Source: Dasypus novemcinctus (taxonomy: Eukaryota; Chordata; Mammalia; Cingulata; Dasypodidae). From it: 64,000 nucleotides of DNA. Positions 22,037-34,325 of the stretch are shown in pieces. The DNA is taken from NCBI RefSeq assembly GCF_030445035.2, contig NW_026688628.1, positions 2,170,001 through 2,234,000 on the forward strand, given 5' to 3'. The notes beneath the pieces are model-generated. The model was not told the origin of the DNA. It did not search any database and saw only the letters and a list, made by a program, of their open reading frames with translations. The first letter of the stretch is position 1. Each line of letters begins with the position of its first letter. Position numbers and translations under genes: made by a program.

Positions 22037-25000
22037 TCATATCATTGAGGTCATGTAGTATTTATCCTTCAATGCCTGGGTTGCTTTACTCAACATAAGG
22101 TTCTCAAGATTCATCCATGTTATCACGTGTGTTTGTAGTGTATTTGTTCTTATAGCCAAAAAGTGTTCCATTGTATGTATATACCACACTTTATTTATCC
22201 ATTCATCTGTTGATGGGCATTTGGGTTGATTCCAACTTTTGGCATTAGTGAACAATGGGTGTGCATATATCAGTTTGTGTTCTTGTTTTCAGTTCTATTG
22301 GGTATATATCCAGCAGTGGAATTGCTGGGTCATATGGAATATCTATGGCTAGTTTTTTGAGAAACCGCCAAACTGTCGTCCAGAATGGCTGGATTCTTCT
22401 GCATTCCCATCAGCAGTAGATGAGTATTCCCATTCCTCCACATCCTCTCCAGCATTTGTAGTATTCTGTTTTTTTCATAGCTGCCAATCTTATGGGAGTA
22501 AGATGGTATCTCATTGGAGTTTTGATTTGCATTTCCATGATAGCTAGAGATTTGGAACATTTTTCAATGTGCTTTTTGCCATTTGTATTTCTTCTTTGGA
22601 GAAGTGTCTGTTTAAATCTTTTTCCCATTTTTAAAAATGGGTTGTTTATCTTTTTATTTTCAAGATATAGGAGTTCTTTATATATGCAGGTTATAAGTCT
22701 CCTATTCAACACATGGTTACCAAATATTTTCTCCCGTTGTACAGGCTCCCTTTTCACTTTCTTGACAAACTCCTTTGAGGTGCAGAAGGCTTTAATTTTG
22801 AGGAAGTCCCATTTATCTATTTGTTCTTTTGCTGCTCGTGCTTTTGGTGTGAAATTCATGAAGCCATTTCCTATTACAAAGTTTTGTAGATGCTTCCCTA
22901 CACTGCTTTCCAAAGTCTTTATGGTCTTGGCTCTAATATTTAGGTGTTTGATCTATCTTGAGTTCATTTTTGTATAAAGTGTGAGATAGTAATCCTCTTT
23001 CATTCTTTTACATATGGATATCCAGTTCTCCAGGCACCATTTGTTGAATAGGCCATTCTCTCCCAGTTGAGAGGGTTTGGTGGCTTTATCGAATATTATA
23101 TGACTATATATATGAGGATCTATATCAGAACTCTCAATTTGGTTGCATTGCTCTGTGTTTCTCTCCTTAAGCCAATACCATGCTGTTTTCACTACTGTAG
23201 CTTTGTACTATGTTTTGAAGTCAGGTAGTGTATTTCCTCCATTTTGTTTTTCTTTTTCAAAATGTCTTTGGCTATTCGGGGCCTCTTTCCTTTCCAGATA
23301 AATTTCATATCTAGTTTTTCTAGTTCCTTAAAGAATGCTGTGTTGATTTTTATTGGGATTGCATTGAATGTGTAGATCAGTTTTGGTAGGATAAACATCT
23401 TAATAATATTTAGTCTTCCTATCCATGAACAGGTAACATACTCTCATTTATTTAAGTCTTCTTTGATTTCCTTGACCAGTCTTGTGTAGTTCTCTGTGTG
23501 TATTTTTTTTTACATCTTTAGTTAAATTTATTCCTAGGTATTTGATTTTTTAAATTTACTATTGTAAATGGTATTTGATCTTAATTTCCTCCTGATCTTG
23601 CTCATTATTGGTATACAGAAATGCTACTGATTTTTGCGCATTGATCTTATAACCTATGCCTTTTCTAAACTCATTTATGAGTTCTAGAAGCTTTGTTGTA
23701 GACCTCTCAGGGTATTCTATGTATAGGATCATGTCATCTGCAAATAATGAAATTTTGACTTCTTCCTTTCCAATTTGAATGCCTTTTATATCTGGTTCTT
23801 GCCTCAGTGCTTGAGCAAGTACTCTAAGACAATGTTAAATAGAAGGGATGAAAGTGGGCATCCTTGTTTTGTTCCTTATCTTAGAGGGAAGGATTTTAGG
23901 ATTTCACCATTGTAAAGGATTTTGGCTGTGAGTTTTTTCATATATACTCTTTATCATGTTCAAAAAATTTCCTTTTATTCCAATATTTTGCACTATTTTT
24001 ATCAAGAAATGGTGCTGTATTTTGTCAAATGCTTTTTCTGCATCATATAGATATAATCATGTGATTTTTTTCCTTCAGTCTGTTTATGTGGTGTATTGCA
24101 TTGTGATTTTCTTATGTTGAACCTTCCTTGCATAGCCAGAATGAATACCACTTGGTCATGGTGTATAATTCATTTAATGTTTTGTTGAATACAGTTAGCA
24201 AGTATTTTGTTGAGGATTTTTACCTCTAGGTTCATTAGAGAAATTTGTCTGTAATTTTCCTTTCTTGTGGTGTCTTTTTTTGGCTTTGGTACTAGGGTAA
24301 TGTTGGCATCATAGGATGAGTTAGGTAATGTGCCTTCTGTTTTGATTTTTTGGAAGAGTTTCACCAGGATTGGTGTTAGTTCTTTCTGGAATGTTTTGTA
24401 GAATTACCTGTGAAGCCATCTGACTCTGGGTTCTTCTTAGTTGGGAGGTTTTTAGTGAATGATTCTATCTCTTTACTTGTGATTAGTTTCTTGAGATCAT
24501 CAAATTCTTCTTTCATCAATATAGACTGCTTATGTGTTTCTAGGAATTTGTCCATTTCCTCTGAATTTTCATTTTTGTTGGAATATAGTTTTTGAAAGTA
24601 TCCTCTTATGATAGTCTTTATTTCTGTGGGGTCAATGGTGAAATCTCCTCTCATTTCTTATTTTGTGTATTTGCACTTTCTCTCTTTTTTTCTTTGTTAG
24701 TCTAGCTAAGGGTTTGTCAATTTTATTGATTTTCTCAAAGAACCAGCTCTTGGTTTTGCTTATCTTTTCAAGTGCTTTCTTATTTTCTATTTCATTTAGT
24801 TTTGCTCTTATCTTTGTTATTTCTTTCTTTCTTCTTCCTGTGGGATTACTTTGTTGTTTTTTTACTAATACCTCCAAATGTGCAGTTAGTTCTTCACTTT
24901 TTGCTCTTTCTTCTTTTTTGAAGTATGAATTTAAGGCTATAAATTTCCCTCCCAGTACAGTTTTTGCTGCATCCCATAAGTTTTGGGATGTTATGTTATC

Positions 25001-25835
25001 ATTTTCATTAGTTTCAAGGTAGTTATTAATTTCTTTTGAGATTTCCTCTTTGACCCACTGTTTTTCTCAGAGTGTGCTGTTTAATTTCCATATCTTAATA
25101 TGAAATCTGGCCCTCTGGTCCTTGCACATTTCCAGCTTCACTCCAATGTGGTCAGAGATATTATTTTGTATGATTTCAATCTTTCTGAATTCATTGAGCC
25201 TTTCTTTGTGGCCTAGCATATGGTCTATCTTGGAGAATGATCCATGTGCACTTGAGAAAATGTATATCCTGCTGTATTCAGGTGTAATGATCTGTATATA
25301 TCTATTAGATCCAGCTCCTCTAATATACTGTTCAAAGTTTTTCTTTCTTTAGTGATTCTCTTTTGAGATGTTCTGTCCAAAGTTGATAGTGGTGTATTAA
25401 AATCTCTCACTATAATAGTAGAGGTATCTATTCTTTCACTTAGTTTTTCCAGTGTTTGCCTCACTTATTTGGAGGCGCCCTTGTTAGGAGCATAAATATT
25501 TATGATTGCTCATTCTTCTTGAGAGATTGTCCCTTTCACTAATATGTAGTATCCTTCTTTGTCTCTCAGAATTGTTTCACATTTAAAGTCTATTTTGTCT
25601 GGTATTAATATAGCTACTCTGCCCCTTTTTGGTTATTGTTTGCTTGTAAGACTGTTTTCCAGCCATTCACTTTCAACTTCCATGAATCCCTGAGTCTAAG
25701 ATGTGTTTCTTGTAGACAGCATATAGATGGGTCATATCTCTTTATCCAATCTCCCAGACCGAATCTTTTGATAGGTGAGTTTAATCCATTGACATTCAGT
25801 GTTATTACTTTCAAGGAATTATTTATGTTAGTCAT
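22037..25835 (-). pseudogene. L1-1 ORF2 (endonuclease, reverse transcriptase), broken
   Basis: ORF2p nicks target DNA and reverse-transcribes L1 RNA. ATG at 25835 opens with MTNINNSLKVITLNVNGLNS and CCLQETHL, the N and E of the apurinic-type endonuclease. The reverse-transcriptase core word FADD is readable at 23733-23744. The C terminus ends KYYMTSMI at the stop 22037-22039. The frame is fragmented into at least ten pieces (for example 25835-25614, 24654-24376, 22913-22410), so no protein is made. The length, about 1266 codons, is normal for ORF2. Confidence 0.92.
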
Positions 25836-26007
25836 ATTTTGATTTGACTTGTGTTTGTCATATTTGTTTTTTTCCTTCTCTTTTTGTCTTTTTTGTTGCT
25901 CTTACACTCTTCTCCAACTCTGCCTCTCCTCTCCTGTTTTTTCCTTTCTTCCTGCAGAACTCCCTTTAGTATTTCTTGAGGGGCAGGGTTCTTTTTGGCA
26001 TACTCTT

Positions 26008-26855
26008 TCATATTCTGTTTCTCTGTGAATGGTTTGAACTCTCCATCATTTTGAATGCTAGTTTAGCTGGGTAGAGTATTCTTGTTTGAAAATTTTTTTC
26101 TTTTAGTACCTTGACTATATCATACCACTGCCTTCTTGCCTCCATGGTTTCAGATGAGAAGTCAGCTCTTAATCTTATGGAGCCTCCCTTGTATGTGATG
26201 ATTTTCTTTTCTCTTGCTGCTTTTAGAATTTTCTCTTTTTCTTGAGCATTAGATAATTTGACAAGTATATGTCTTGGGGTGGGCCTGTTGAGATTTATGG
26301 TGTTTGGGGCATGTTGTGCTTCCTGGACATGTACATCCATCTCTCTCAGTATATTTGTGAAGTTTTCAGCCATTGTCCCCTTTCCCTTCTCTTCTCCTTC
26401 TAGGATGCCTATAATATGAATGTTTGTACATTTTCCATTGTCATTCAAGTCCCTAAGTCCTGGCTGGATTTTTTCTATCTTTTTATCGGTCAGTTGTACT
26501 ATCTGTTTCATTTCAGATGTGCTGTCTCTCAAGTCACTAATTTTCTCCTCTGCCTCTTCTAATCTGCTGCTATTTGCTGTGAGTGTATTTTTGATTTCTT
26601 GAACTGTGGTGTTCATCTCCATTGTACCTGTTATCTTTTTGCATATGTCCGCAATTTCCTCTTCAAGTGTTTTCTTCATATTGTTAATCTCTTCCTTTAC
26701 TTCATTAAGTTGGTCTCTAATATATGTTTTGAGATATTTAATTACATGTCCAATGTTCTGCTCCCCTCCTGGTTTTTAGTTTGTTCATTGGATTCAGCCA
26801 TGTTTTTCTGTTTATTGGTTTGGTTTGCAATTTTTTGTTGCTGTCTGGTCATCAT
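26008..26855 (-). pseudogene. L1-1 ORF1 (RNA-binding chaperone), broken
   Basis: ORF1p is the trimeric RNA-binding protein of the L1 particle. A start near 26855 (MMTRQQQK) is followed by damage. The main open piece, 26679-26008 (223 codons), contains the end of the coiled coil (SSRLEEAEEKISDLRDS), the RRM start (CTNIHIIGILEGEEKGKG) and the C-terminal domain (ARRQWYDIVKVLKEKNFQ). It is separated from ORF2 by about 170 bp, as usual for bicistronic L1 RNA. Confidence 0.88.
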
Positions 26856-27879
26856 TTTTTCTTTACAGGTTTAATCAGTTCCTTAGCTTCTTTGTTTAGT
26901 CTTGGGGATTAATTAGTTATTCTTGCATAAGTGTTATGTCTTCCTCATGTCAATTTATTCTTCTTACTCTATTTTCTTGTTGCTGGCTAAGGTCACTTTG
27001 AAGGATAATATTAGGGCCAGGGAAATCAAAATGAGTAAGAAAATAAAATGTATAAAGTAGTATTGGTAATAAATATTAACAGAGCAACAATGTGAGATCT
27101 AGGAGAATGGATATTAGACTCATGTAAGTTGTGTAGAATTATAGCAGTAAGTTGAGTAACTATAATGAGACCATTAACTGAATATGGGGAGGAATATAGT
27201 ATGAATTTAAAGGCCAGTTTTTCATGAGAGAGGAAAAGAGAAAAGAAGGACAATAATATCAAGAGTGGATAAAAGATAGAAAATAGTACAAAGGTATTAG
27301 AAATTAAAAGTCAGACAATTTGGGTGCCAAAGAAAGGGAGGTGGAATGTAAGAGAAACAGTAGATGATGGAGGATAGCAGGATGTGGGGGAAAGGAGATA
27401 GTGTAGGTGGCCAATATTAATTCATGCAGAAAAGAGGAAATGGAGGATGAGGAAACACAGCAAATGTGAAGCGCTCCCTGCAGCTCCTATAATATAAAGA
27501 AAAGAAAAGAAAAGGAAAAGGAAAAGAGAGAAGAAAAAAAAAGGGGTGGGCAAAGGAAATGGAGGGAAACAAGCAAGAAAAAGACAAGGAGAAAAAAACT
27601 GAATAAATGAAAATGGACCTTGGGGGATAAACTGGAGAAAAGATCAGGAGACAATGCAATATTAGCAATGAAGACCAAAAAAAAAAAAAAAAAAAAGAAA
27701 AGAAAAGAACAAAAACACAAACGCCAAGGGCTAGGGTAATCAAGGACCTCAGATGGACCTCAGGACATGGTGGATCCAGGGATGGGAAGTCTGTGATATT
27801 GCAGACTCAAGGTGTGTGAGTCTCTGGAGGGTGGGCCAACAGGGTTTAGGGGACACAGACCTGAGAACCACGCATCTGG

Positions 27880-28690
27880 TTAACAGGGGTTGGGAGCACT
27901 GCAGCACAACACAGCCTTCAGGGGTCCCTGCAGCTGGGTGCCACCTGCAACCTCTGACCTCCTTGTCAGAAACCCAAAATTCCACCTCTCACAAGAATCT
28001 CTTCTGTCACTGTCTCACGAAATCAACATCCAGACACCTCCTGCCCTGCAAGCCCCTGAAACAGCCTGCTGGGGTCACTGCTGCACTACAAAGAGTTCAG
28101 GGACCACCACAGACAGGCTGGCAGCCCTTGAGGGAAGGGTTACACCCAGAACTTCTGACCTCCATGTCAGAAACCGAAAGTTCCACCTCTTGCAAGAATC
28201 TCTTCTGTCATTGTCTCACCAAATCAACATCCAGACACTTCTTACCCTGAAAGCCTCCGAAATAGCCTGTTCAGGGTTTGGGAACACTGCACACAGCAAA
28301 GTTATCAGGGATCACCACAGCCCAGCCACCAGCCTTAGGGGGAGGGGCTCCACCCAGAACCTCTGACCTCCAAGTCAGAAACCCAAAATTCCACCTCTCG
28401 CAAGAATCTCCTCCGTCACTGTCTCACCAAATTGACTTCCATACACATCCCACCCTGCAAGCCCCTGAAACAGCCTGCTCAGGGCTTGGGAGCTCCCCAG
28501 GACAGCAAAGCCTTTACCCACCACCGGGCTGCTGGCCCCAGGGGGAAGGGTCACCCCCACAACCCCTACCTCTGTGAAAGAGACCCAAAATTCTACCTCT
28601 TACAAGAATCTTCTCTGTCACCATCCCACCAAATTGACGTACAGACACCTTCTGCCCTGCAAACACCCAAAACAGCCTGGTCCAGCAGGA
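27880..28690 (-). repeat. Tandem monomers of about 205 bp in L1-1 5'UTR
   Basis: Four imperfect units are marked by a recurring phrase: 'gtcagaaacc' at 27965, 28166 and 28374, and its variant 'gtgaaagagaccc' at 28574, giving spacings of 201, 208 and 200 bp. Each unit also contains 'ttccacctct', 'caagaatctcttctgtcac', 'caccaaat' and 'ctgcaagcccctgaaacagc' or variants. Mouse L1 promoters are known to be built from about 200-bp monomers. The equivalent part of L1-2 has a different sequence. Confidence 0.88.
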
Positions 28691-28748
28691 CTCTAACCCT
28701 ACTCAACCACTTCTTTGAGGAGAGATTATGAGGTGTGCTCACTCAGAT

Positions 28749-28757
28749 GCCATCTTG
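28749..28757 (-). promoter_or_regulatory. YY1-like site at L1-1 5' end
   Basis: CAAGATGGC on the minus strand lies at about +14 to +22 from the inferred 5' end (28770). Human L1 has a YY1 site at the same place, which positions transcription initiation. L1-2 has the related CAAGATGGT at 57169-57177. Confidence 0.55.
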
Positions 28758-28770
28758 CCCCGCCTCTTCT

Positions 28771-28783
28771 GCTGAGTGTTATT
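28771..28783. repeat. Target-site duplication (right) of L1-1
   Basis: Exact copy of the 13-bp word at 19062-19074. Confidence 0.92.
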
Positions 28784-28798
28784 AATAAAATATATGAC

Positions 28799-29082
28799 TT
28801 TTTTTGTTTTTTTTAAAGATTTATTATTTTATTTATTTATTTCTCCATCCCATCCCCCCCCCCCCCCCCGGTGATTTGCTTGCTGTCTGCTCTCTGTGTC
28901 CATTCACTACATGTTCTTCTTTGTCTACTTTTCTCCTTTTGTTGGGTCATCTTGCTCTGCCAGCTTTCTGTGGGTGCAGGCCATCAGCTCTCAAAGGGTA
29001 TGTGCCAGCTTGCCTTCACAACAGAGCCATGGCCTCTCATATGGTAGATGGGAGCCCAATCAATTGAGCCATGGCCACTTCC
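28799..29082 (-). mobile_element. tRNA-derived SINE (DAS-SINE-related), minus strand
   Basis: On plus the A-rich tail appears as TTTTTTTTAAAGATTTATT, then a C-rich run (28854-28870), 'tgctctctgtgtccattc', 'gggtcatcttgctctgcc' and the tRNA-like head 'ggagcccaatcaattgagcc' ending near 29082. The body differs from the 36817 copy, so it is probably another DAS subfamily. Confidence 0.8.
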
Positions 29083-29120
29083 TGACATTGTTTTTATTTA
29101 ATGATTTTGCTTTAAGGAGC

Positions 29121-29616
29121 TGTGCTTGGGTGTCAACTCGACAGATTGTGGACTGAGATCATCAAGTTCATGTGCCAACTTGGCCAGCTTAAGGTGTACA
29201 GTGGTTTGGTCAAGCAAACACTGACATGATTATTACTATGAGGCTATTTCATGGATTTAAATAATCATTAAGCTGATAGTATCCATGGCTGGCTACAGTT
29301 ACAATCAACTGAGGCAATTGTATTCAGTGATGAGAGAAGACTCATCCAATCTCTTGAAGGTTTTGAAATGAGCAGTGATGATTTCAGCAGTCAGAGGGAG
29401 AATTCCCATGTTTACTTCAGCTTACCAGTTTCTCCTGGAGAATTCATTGGAAATCTTCATTTGAGTTTCCAGGTTGTACCTTATCCTATGGAATTTGGAC
29501 TTGCCAATCCTTACAGCCTCATGAGCTACTTCATATCAAAAATCTAATAATATTTGCATATTTTCTTATTCATATTCTCTTATTTCAGTTTCACTGGAAA
29601 ACACTGAGTAATACAA
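29121..29616 (+). mobile_element. ERVL/MLT2-like solo LTR
   Basis: It begins TGTGCTTGGGTGTCAACTC and runs through 'tggtttggtcaagcaaacac', 'tttcatggatttaaat', 'ggctacagttacaatcaac', 'gaatttggacttgccaatcc' and 'atgagctacttcatatc'. It ends near 'ttcactggaaaacactgagt' followed by AATACA. This is the order of the ERVL LTR family known as MLT2 in other mammals. No internal region is attached, so it is a solo LTR. Confidence 0.7.
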
Positions 29617-30904
29617 CTTCTTTCCATTTTTTTCCCTGGAAGTATTCAGAATGAATATTCTTTCTTTTTTACACCTCTAGTTTTGTCTTGTTCATAGAAG
29701 GAGAATTACAACCTTACAGTAATTATGGGATATTAATATTGCTCAGGCCAGGCTAGGAGTTTCCTCAAGGATTTTGGTACAGAAACAGAACCTCATTCCA
29801 GGTGTACTTTGTCTAAGCTACAAGCTATGGAGGGTGCAGGATTGGTGGGTAGCCTCATTTAAAATTTGTATATAGCAAAATTCATCAGGAAAGGTGTATA
29901 AATAATAAACACAGGGTTATAGTGAAAATGGGTTTGTTTAATAACTTTATTTAGACTTTCTCTGCAGCTTACATCCTCAAGCTAGGCATTTCATTAATAA
30001 AGCAGGTGATTTAATGAACACCTGATTAATGTTCCATTTATCAAATGGCACAAACCCAGGATTATGAAGTGAATTTCAATCTCAAACCCAAAGACTTTAT
30101 TTAGAATATTGAAAAAGATAGGTATGGATTTTGGTATGATTTTAATTTTATAGGGTAATTTTAATGGTGAGAATTGATTCATTTATTTCCTCTTTAAGTG
30201 TTTTCAAATAAGAGTCAGCATATTCTTTTAAGAAAAATGTATGAATATCCTTGAGATATAACATACTGAATGAAAATCTATTAGTTATTGATTCAAAGAA
30301 CACCAAAATTATTATTCCTATTATTGAGAATAAAATTATTCAAAGATTGGTCAACCACTTTTTTTCTAGTTAATTTCTTTGATCCTATTCATGGCATGAA
30401 GTTAGAGTTTTTGGGTGTAACAGCCCTCCAGGAAAGTTAATTCTCAAGAGAATCTCTGCTTAATCCAGGAGTTTTCTTTGAGTCCCTGAAATAACCAGAC
30501 ACTCCTTATTTCTCTTAATGATAAAATTTTCTTAACAATAAGATGGATGCTGTCTACCTACACTCTCTTCACCTCAGAATACTGAGGTTAAGGTTGTATT
30601 TTATCAACTAGCTATATTAGCATTATCATAACTCTCAAGAATCTATGAAGTAAATACCACATTATTGACATAGGTGGAAAGTACAATTTATGCTTAAGAA
30701 TGATAAGAAATGTATCAAGAGAATGGCAATGAACTCTAAACTCGGTGGACATTTGTAATTACAGAGGACTTCCACAAACACATGATTACATAATACAAAT
30801 ATACAGACATATAAAAACTCATAAGAAGTGGTTGGTTATATAATAAGATTAAATATTTAATATTAGGTGTTTCTAAACAGTTTCAGACATATTAAAATGA
30901 AAAA
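29617..30904. other. Intergenic sequence, nothing recognised
   Basis: No convincing gene or repeat family was identified; the longest open frame is about 62 codons. Confidence 0.35.
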
Positions 30905-31134
30905 TAAAAAATAAAATTCTATTGAGACTTTTATTCTGTCTGAGAAACTGGGTTCTGGGATTTGAACCCAGGTCCTCTTATGTGGGAAAGAGAGGAGCCT
31001 CATCACCTTCCCTGAATTTTTTTTTCATTTATTTTGCTTGGTTGTTTTTGTTTTTTCAGGAGGCACTAGGGATCAAACCCAGGACCTTCCATATGGGAGG
31101 GGAGAGCTCAACTGCTTGAGGCACATCCACTGCC
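30905..31134 (-). mobile_element. Dimeric tRNA-derived SINE, minus strand
   Basis: Two tRNA-like heads are joined by an A-rich linker. On the minus strand one reads 'gcctcaagcagttgagctc' with the B-box-like GGGTTTGATCCC. The other carries GGGTTCAAATCCC and 'ccacataagaggacc'. The linker shows on plus as TTTTTTTTTCATTTATTTTGC with TTGTTTTTGTTTTTT. Dimeric tRNA SINEs of this kind are common in armadillo. It is not a functional tRNA gene. Confidence 0.82.
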
Positions 31135-33829
31135 CAAGATGTTTCTTTAATAATATTTTCCTGAGATATATTATTTGCAATCTTTACTTAGCTCATTTCA
31201 TGCAGGAGTGAATTTTTAAATTATTTATAAAAGTGAATGTGTGCCTCAAGTCTGCACCAATACTCATTATTTTTCATATTTCCTTTGTTCTCCAGCCACA
31301 TTCTGTTCCTGACCTAGGCATCCTAATTTCTATTTCTGTTTATGGGAAGCAGAGAATTTTTCTTAGACAGAAGAAAGATTTTGATAAGATTTAGACTCAT
31401 ATGAGGGGTTACTCTAATCTTGTTTTGTCATGACAGAAGTGATTGTTTCACTGTATTATTTTTCTTTAAAGTTTCTTGATTAGACAAATCGAATGAATTA
31501 AAAAATGTCAAATGGTATCCATCTTCAAAAGATGGACTGACAATTTCCAAAGAAGCCAACCAATCTGCAATCATATGTGTTAATTATGGAAGGCACAGAA
31601 TAATTCAAAAGCTTTATTGACCATATCTGTCAAAAGATGAAACTTCTGAAAATATATGATAAGTTTTAATTCTGTAAACAGGTTAAATAAAGATCAACTC
31701 TGCAAAAAACTTAAAATTGTTAAGTTGAAACTAAACAACATTAAATAGACATATAAGTTTTGTTAACTGAACCATTATTTTATTACATGCATTGAAGATG
31801 TTTTGGAGTGTTAAGTTTAACATTCAAATGCTTGCTTTTACCTCAGAAATAAATAAGAATATTTTCAAAATTTGTGCCAGAAATATCACAATTATTCAGA
31901 AACAATACTTGCATATATTAAGTTCTGAAGAATAATCATGTATTTCCTAAATGAAGCATATACTATTATAACTAAATTCAGTAAATCAATGTCATGAATT
32001 TTAAAATAGAATTATTGAATATAATGGTTACTGAATTTGCAAAATAATGAGACTGATAGAATCATCAAGGAACAAATGTTTTGGTGTATTTGTCCTAATG
32101 ATTCCAAATCACTAGAATACATATTATACACTTTTCAAGAAATGATATTTAATGGAAGATGTATAGATACATGTTTGTTTTTTGTTTATAAATTGGATTT
32201 AGTTATGCATTTCTTAAAACATATTTTGAAAAGTGAATTGCTCCTCTCAACTGTTCAGAAAATATAAGAGAAAGTGAATGACTTTTTAGTGGCAGTTCAT
32301 GAAATGTGCATGAAGTAAAATGAATGGCTAATCAGCCTCCTGTTATATTCCAATCAATAACTATATATTGCAGAGATTTAATAATTCATCAAGCAAGTAA
32401 CAATTAAACTCAGTATTTATACTAACTAAAGATAATATTTAAGCAACTTTTTTTACAGTTAATATGTTCAATTTGAATAATTATTCATTTAGCATTGTAA
32501 TTTTCTTGATATAAATTTACCACATGGTAAATAGAACTAATCCTCCTGAATCCTTTGTGGTTCATTTTATTCTGTTAACAGTACTTTGCCAAGAAAAAAA
32601 CATTATTTAGAAACTTTCTATGATGTTGAAATGTCAAAATGATGTAAATATTGATTTTAACCATAGTAGAAGTTGTATGGCTGTGAGTACCAGGAATTGC
32701 TTTTATTGTAGTAGGCAAACAGTAATGAATTCAGAAAAACGTATAGTACAGTTATTCTGGTAAAAACATTTCATATGTTAATTTAATAACCAGAAATATA
32801 AACAAGAAGATACTATTTTAAATTTTTGGAATCCAAACAAGATAAGTGATGACATTGTGTGAGATTTTGTGAAAAATCTTTAAACATCCAGAAGTAATTA
32901 CTTTCTCAGATTTTAAGGTTTGTATGAACCAGTTTGGAGAAAGGTAGGGAAATTACAAGTGCAGACAAAGTGCATACATTTGGGCAAGTCCCAGAAGACT
33001 ATACAGTCTTTGAGGAACAGTAAGGCATTGCTGAGACAGGACATTAATGTTTGAAACTGGTTTACTATCCAGAAAAGGGTGTCAGAATCAGATGTTAAAA
33101 ATAACTTTTATGATAGCCCATGGAGTCTATAATAAGAAGCTGATTGATAGGAAACTTAGGTAAACTTCTTATGGTTACAAATAAAAGCAATGTACAATGG
33201 AACAATGACTAATTCAATCAATAAAATAATAAATATAATTGTAGGGATACTGTATCCCACATAATGAAAATATGACTGCATGATCAGTCTAAAGTGAATC
33301 AGTATCTTGATGCTATGGGAAATTAAGCAGATTCAGAAAGGCATTGTATCAGTTGGCCAGGGTGAGGCTGGTGTCTTGAGTAAGGTCCACTAATTCCTAT
33401 CTCTCCATTAAACACTCAGATATTGATCAATTTAATTTGATCCCCTTTAAGTCTGGACTCTCTATTTCTATATCAAAGTGCTATTAGCAATATCTGTGAC
33501 TGAGCAGGGAGGAATGTAGGACAATTTATTACAAATAAGGAACAAGTGAAACATTTCTATCTAAAGAGTTTCCTCAAATTCTGTCTACTACAGGAAAACA
33601 TCTTTGGCACCTACAGGTTAATGAGTGAGTTGGAAAAACTCTATTGTCAGGAAACTAATTTATAAGGCAGTAACATTTATTTTAAAACATGATTGAGACC
33701 TTTATATATGAAGATTTAATAAAAATAGAATCAAATCACATTGTTTTGGGGGTAGTTTCACCAAGAAATGATTATTGCTTGGGTGTTTTATGTTCGAACT
33801 AAAAATGAGAAAGTATATTAACAATATTC
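31135..33829. other. Intergenic sequence, nothing recognised
   Basis: About 2.7 kb of AT-rich sequence without a recognisable gene, RNA or named repeat. The longest frame (32037-32267, 76 codons) lacks any family resemblance. It may hold very old repeats beyond recognition by eye. Confidence 0.35.
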
Positions 33830-34312
33830 TATCAAAAGTCTCAAGAATTGAGTAATGAAAAAGCACAAGGGGAGAATGCAATCTTACAAAAAGGAGACTT
33901 ACTATTATTGTAGCAATGGAAGTACTTGTACCATTAATATAATAACAGCGGATTCCAAAGGGTTTAAAGGGAGGGAGAGGGAAGAATAGGTGGAACATAA
34001 GGCAATTTCAGTGCTTTGGAATTGGTCCAAATAAGATTGCAATGATGGATAAAGGCCATTATACATTTTGTTAAAATATAAATATTGTATGGTACAGAGT
34101 GTAAACCATAATGTAAACTATAGATCATTGTTATTAGCAATGCTTCAATATTTGTTTGTCAGTAGTAAATTTGCCACACTAATGTAAGATGTTGTTTACA
34201 GGGGACAATGTGAGAGAGGGAGATGGAGGGATGTATGGGAATCTCTATATTTTTGGTGTAACCTTTCTGTAATCTAAGTCTTCTTTGAAAATAAAGTTTT
34301 TAAAAAGTAAAC
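33830..34312 (+). mobile_element. Old L1 3'UTR terminal fragment
   Basis: It parallels 38640-39110: 'agaattgagtaatgaaa', 'tggtacagagtgtaaacc', 'gccacactaatgtaagatg' and 'tgtatgggaatctctatat', ending GTAATCTAAGTCTTCTTTG and AAAATAAAGTTTTTAAAAAG. It is an older version of the tail, lacking the long G tract. Confidence 0.75.
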
Positions 34313-34325
34313 TGGGTTGTGGCAA

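Larger units (their letters stand above)
19075..28770 (-). mobile_element. Full-length LINE-1 element L1-1 (about 9.7 kb)
   Basis: A complete non-LTR retrotransposon on the minus strand: 5'UTR (28770-26856), ORF1 (26855-26008), spacer of about 170 bp, ORF2 (25835-22037) and a 3'UTR (22036-19075) with a short A-rich tail. A perfect 13-bp target-site duplication bounds it. Both ORFs carry many stops and frameshifts, so it cannot mobilise itself. Its 5'UTR contains a tandem array of about 205-bp monomers, which L1-2 lacks. More lesions in ORF2 than L1-2 suggest it is the older of the two. Confidence 0.93.
26856..28770 (-). promoter_or_regulatory. L1-1 5'UTR and internal promoter region
   Basis: About 1.9 kb precede ORF1 on the minus strand. 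The inner part (26856-27740) is A/G-rich on plus, including a purine run (27490-27560) and an A21-type tract near 27680. The outer part holds the monomer array (27880-28690). The very 5' end carries CAAGATGGC, a YY1-like site. L1 5'UTRs act as internal RNA polymerase II promoters; activity here is inferred. Confidence 0.75.

Noticed and set aside
22410-22977. 161-codon plus frame opposite L1-1 ORF2
   Set aside because: The antisense shadow of the ORF2 C-terminal region, as are the similar plus frames at 50451-50840 and 52637-53251.
27753-28366. Overlapping 165- and 158-codon plus frames with repeating segments
   Set aside because: They run antisense through the monomer array of the L1-1 5'UTR. 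The repeating residues are the translated monomers.
27880-28690. A CRISPR-like or satellite array
   Set aside because: Units of about 205 bp, only four copies, no spacer logic, inside an L1 5'UTR of a mammalian genome.
30905-31134. Functional tRNA genes (also the head at 37150-37227)
   Set aside because: Only A- and B-box-like fragments within SINE sequence. The cloverleaf stems do not hold and A-rich tails follow.
32037-32267. 76-codon plus frame in otherwise unannotated sequence
   Set aside because: No family resemblance and no supporting signal (no splice pattern or conserved motif); the length is expected by chance in AT-rich DNA.
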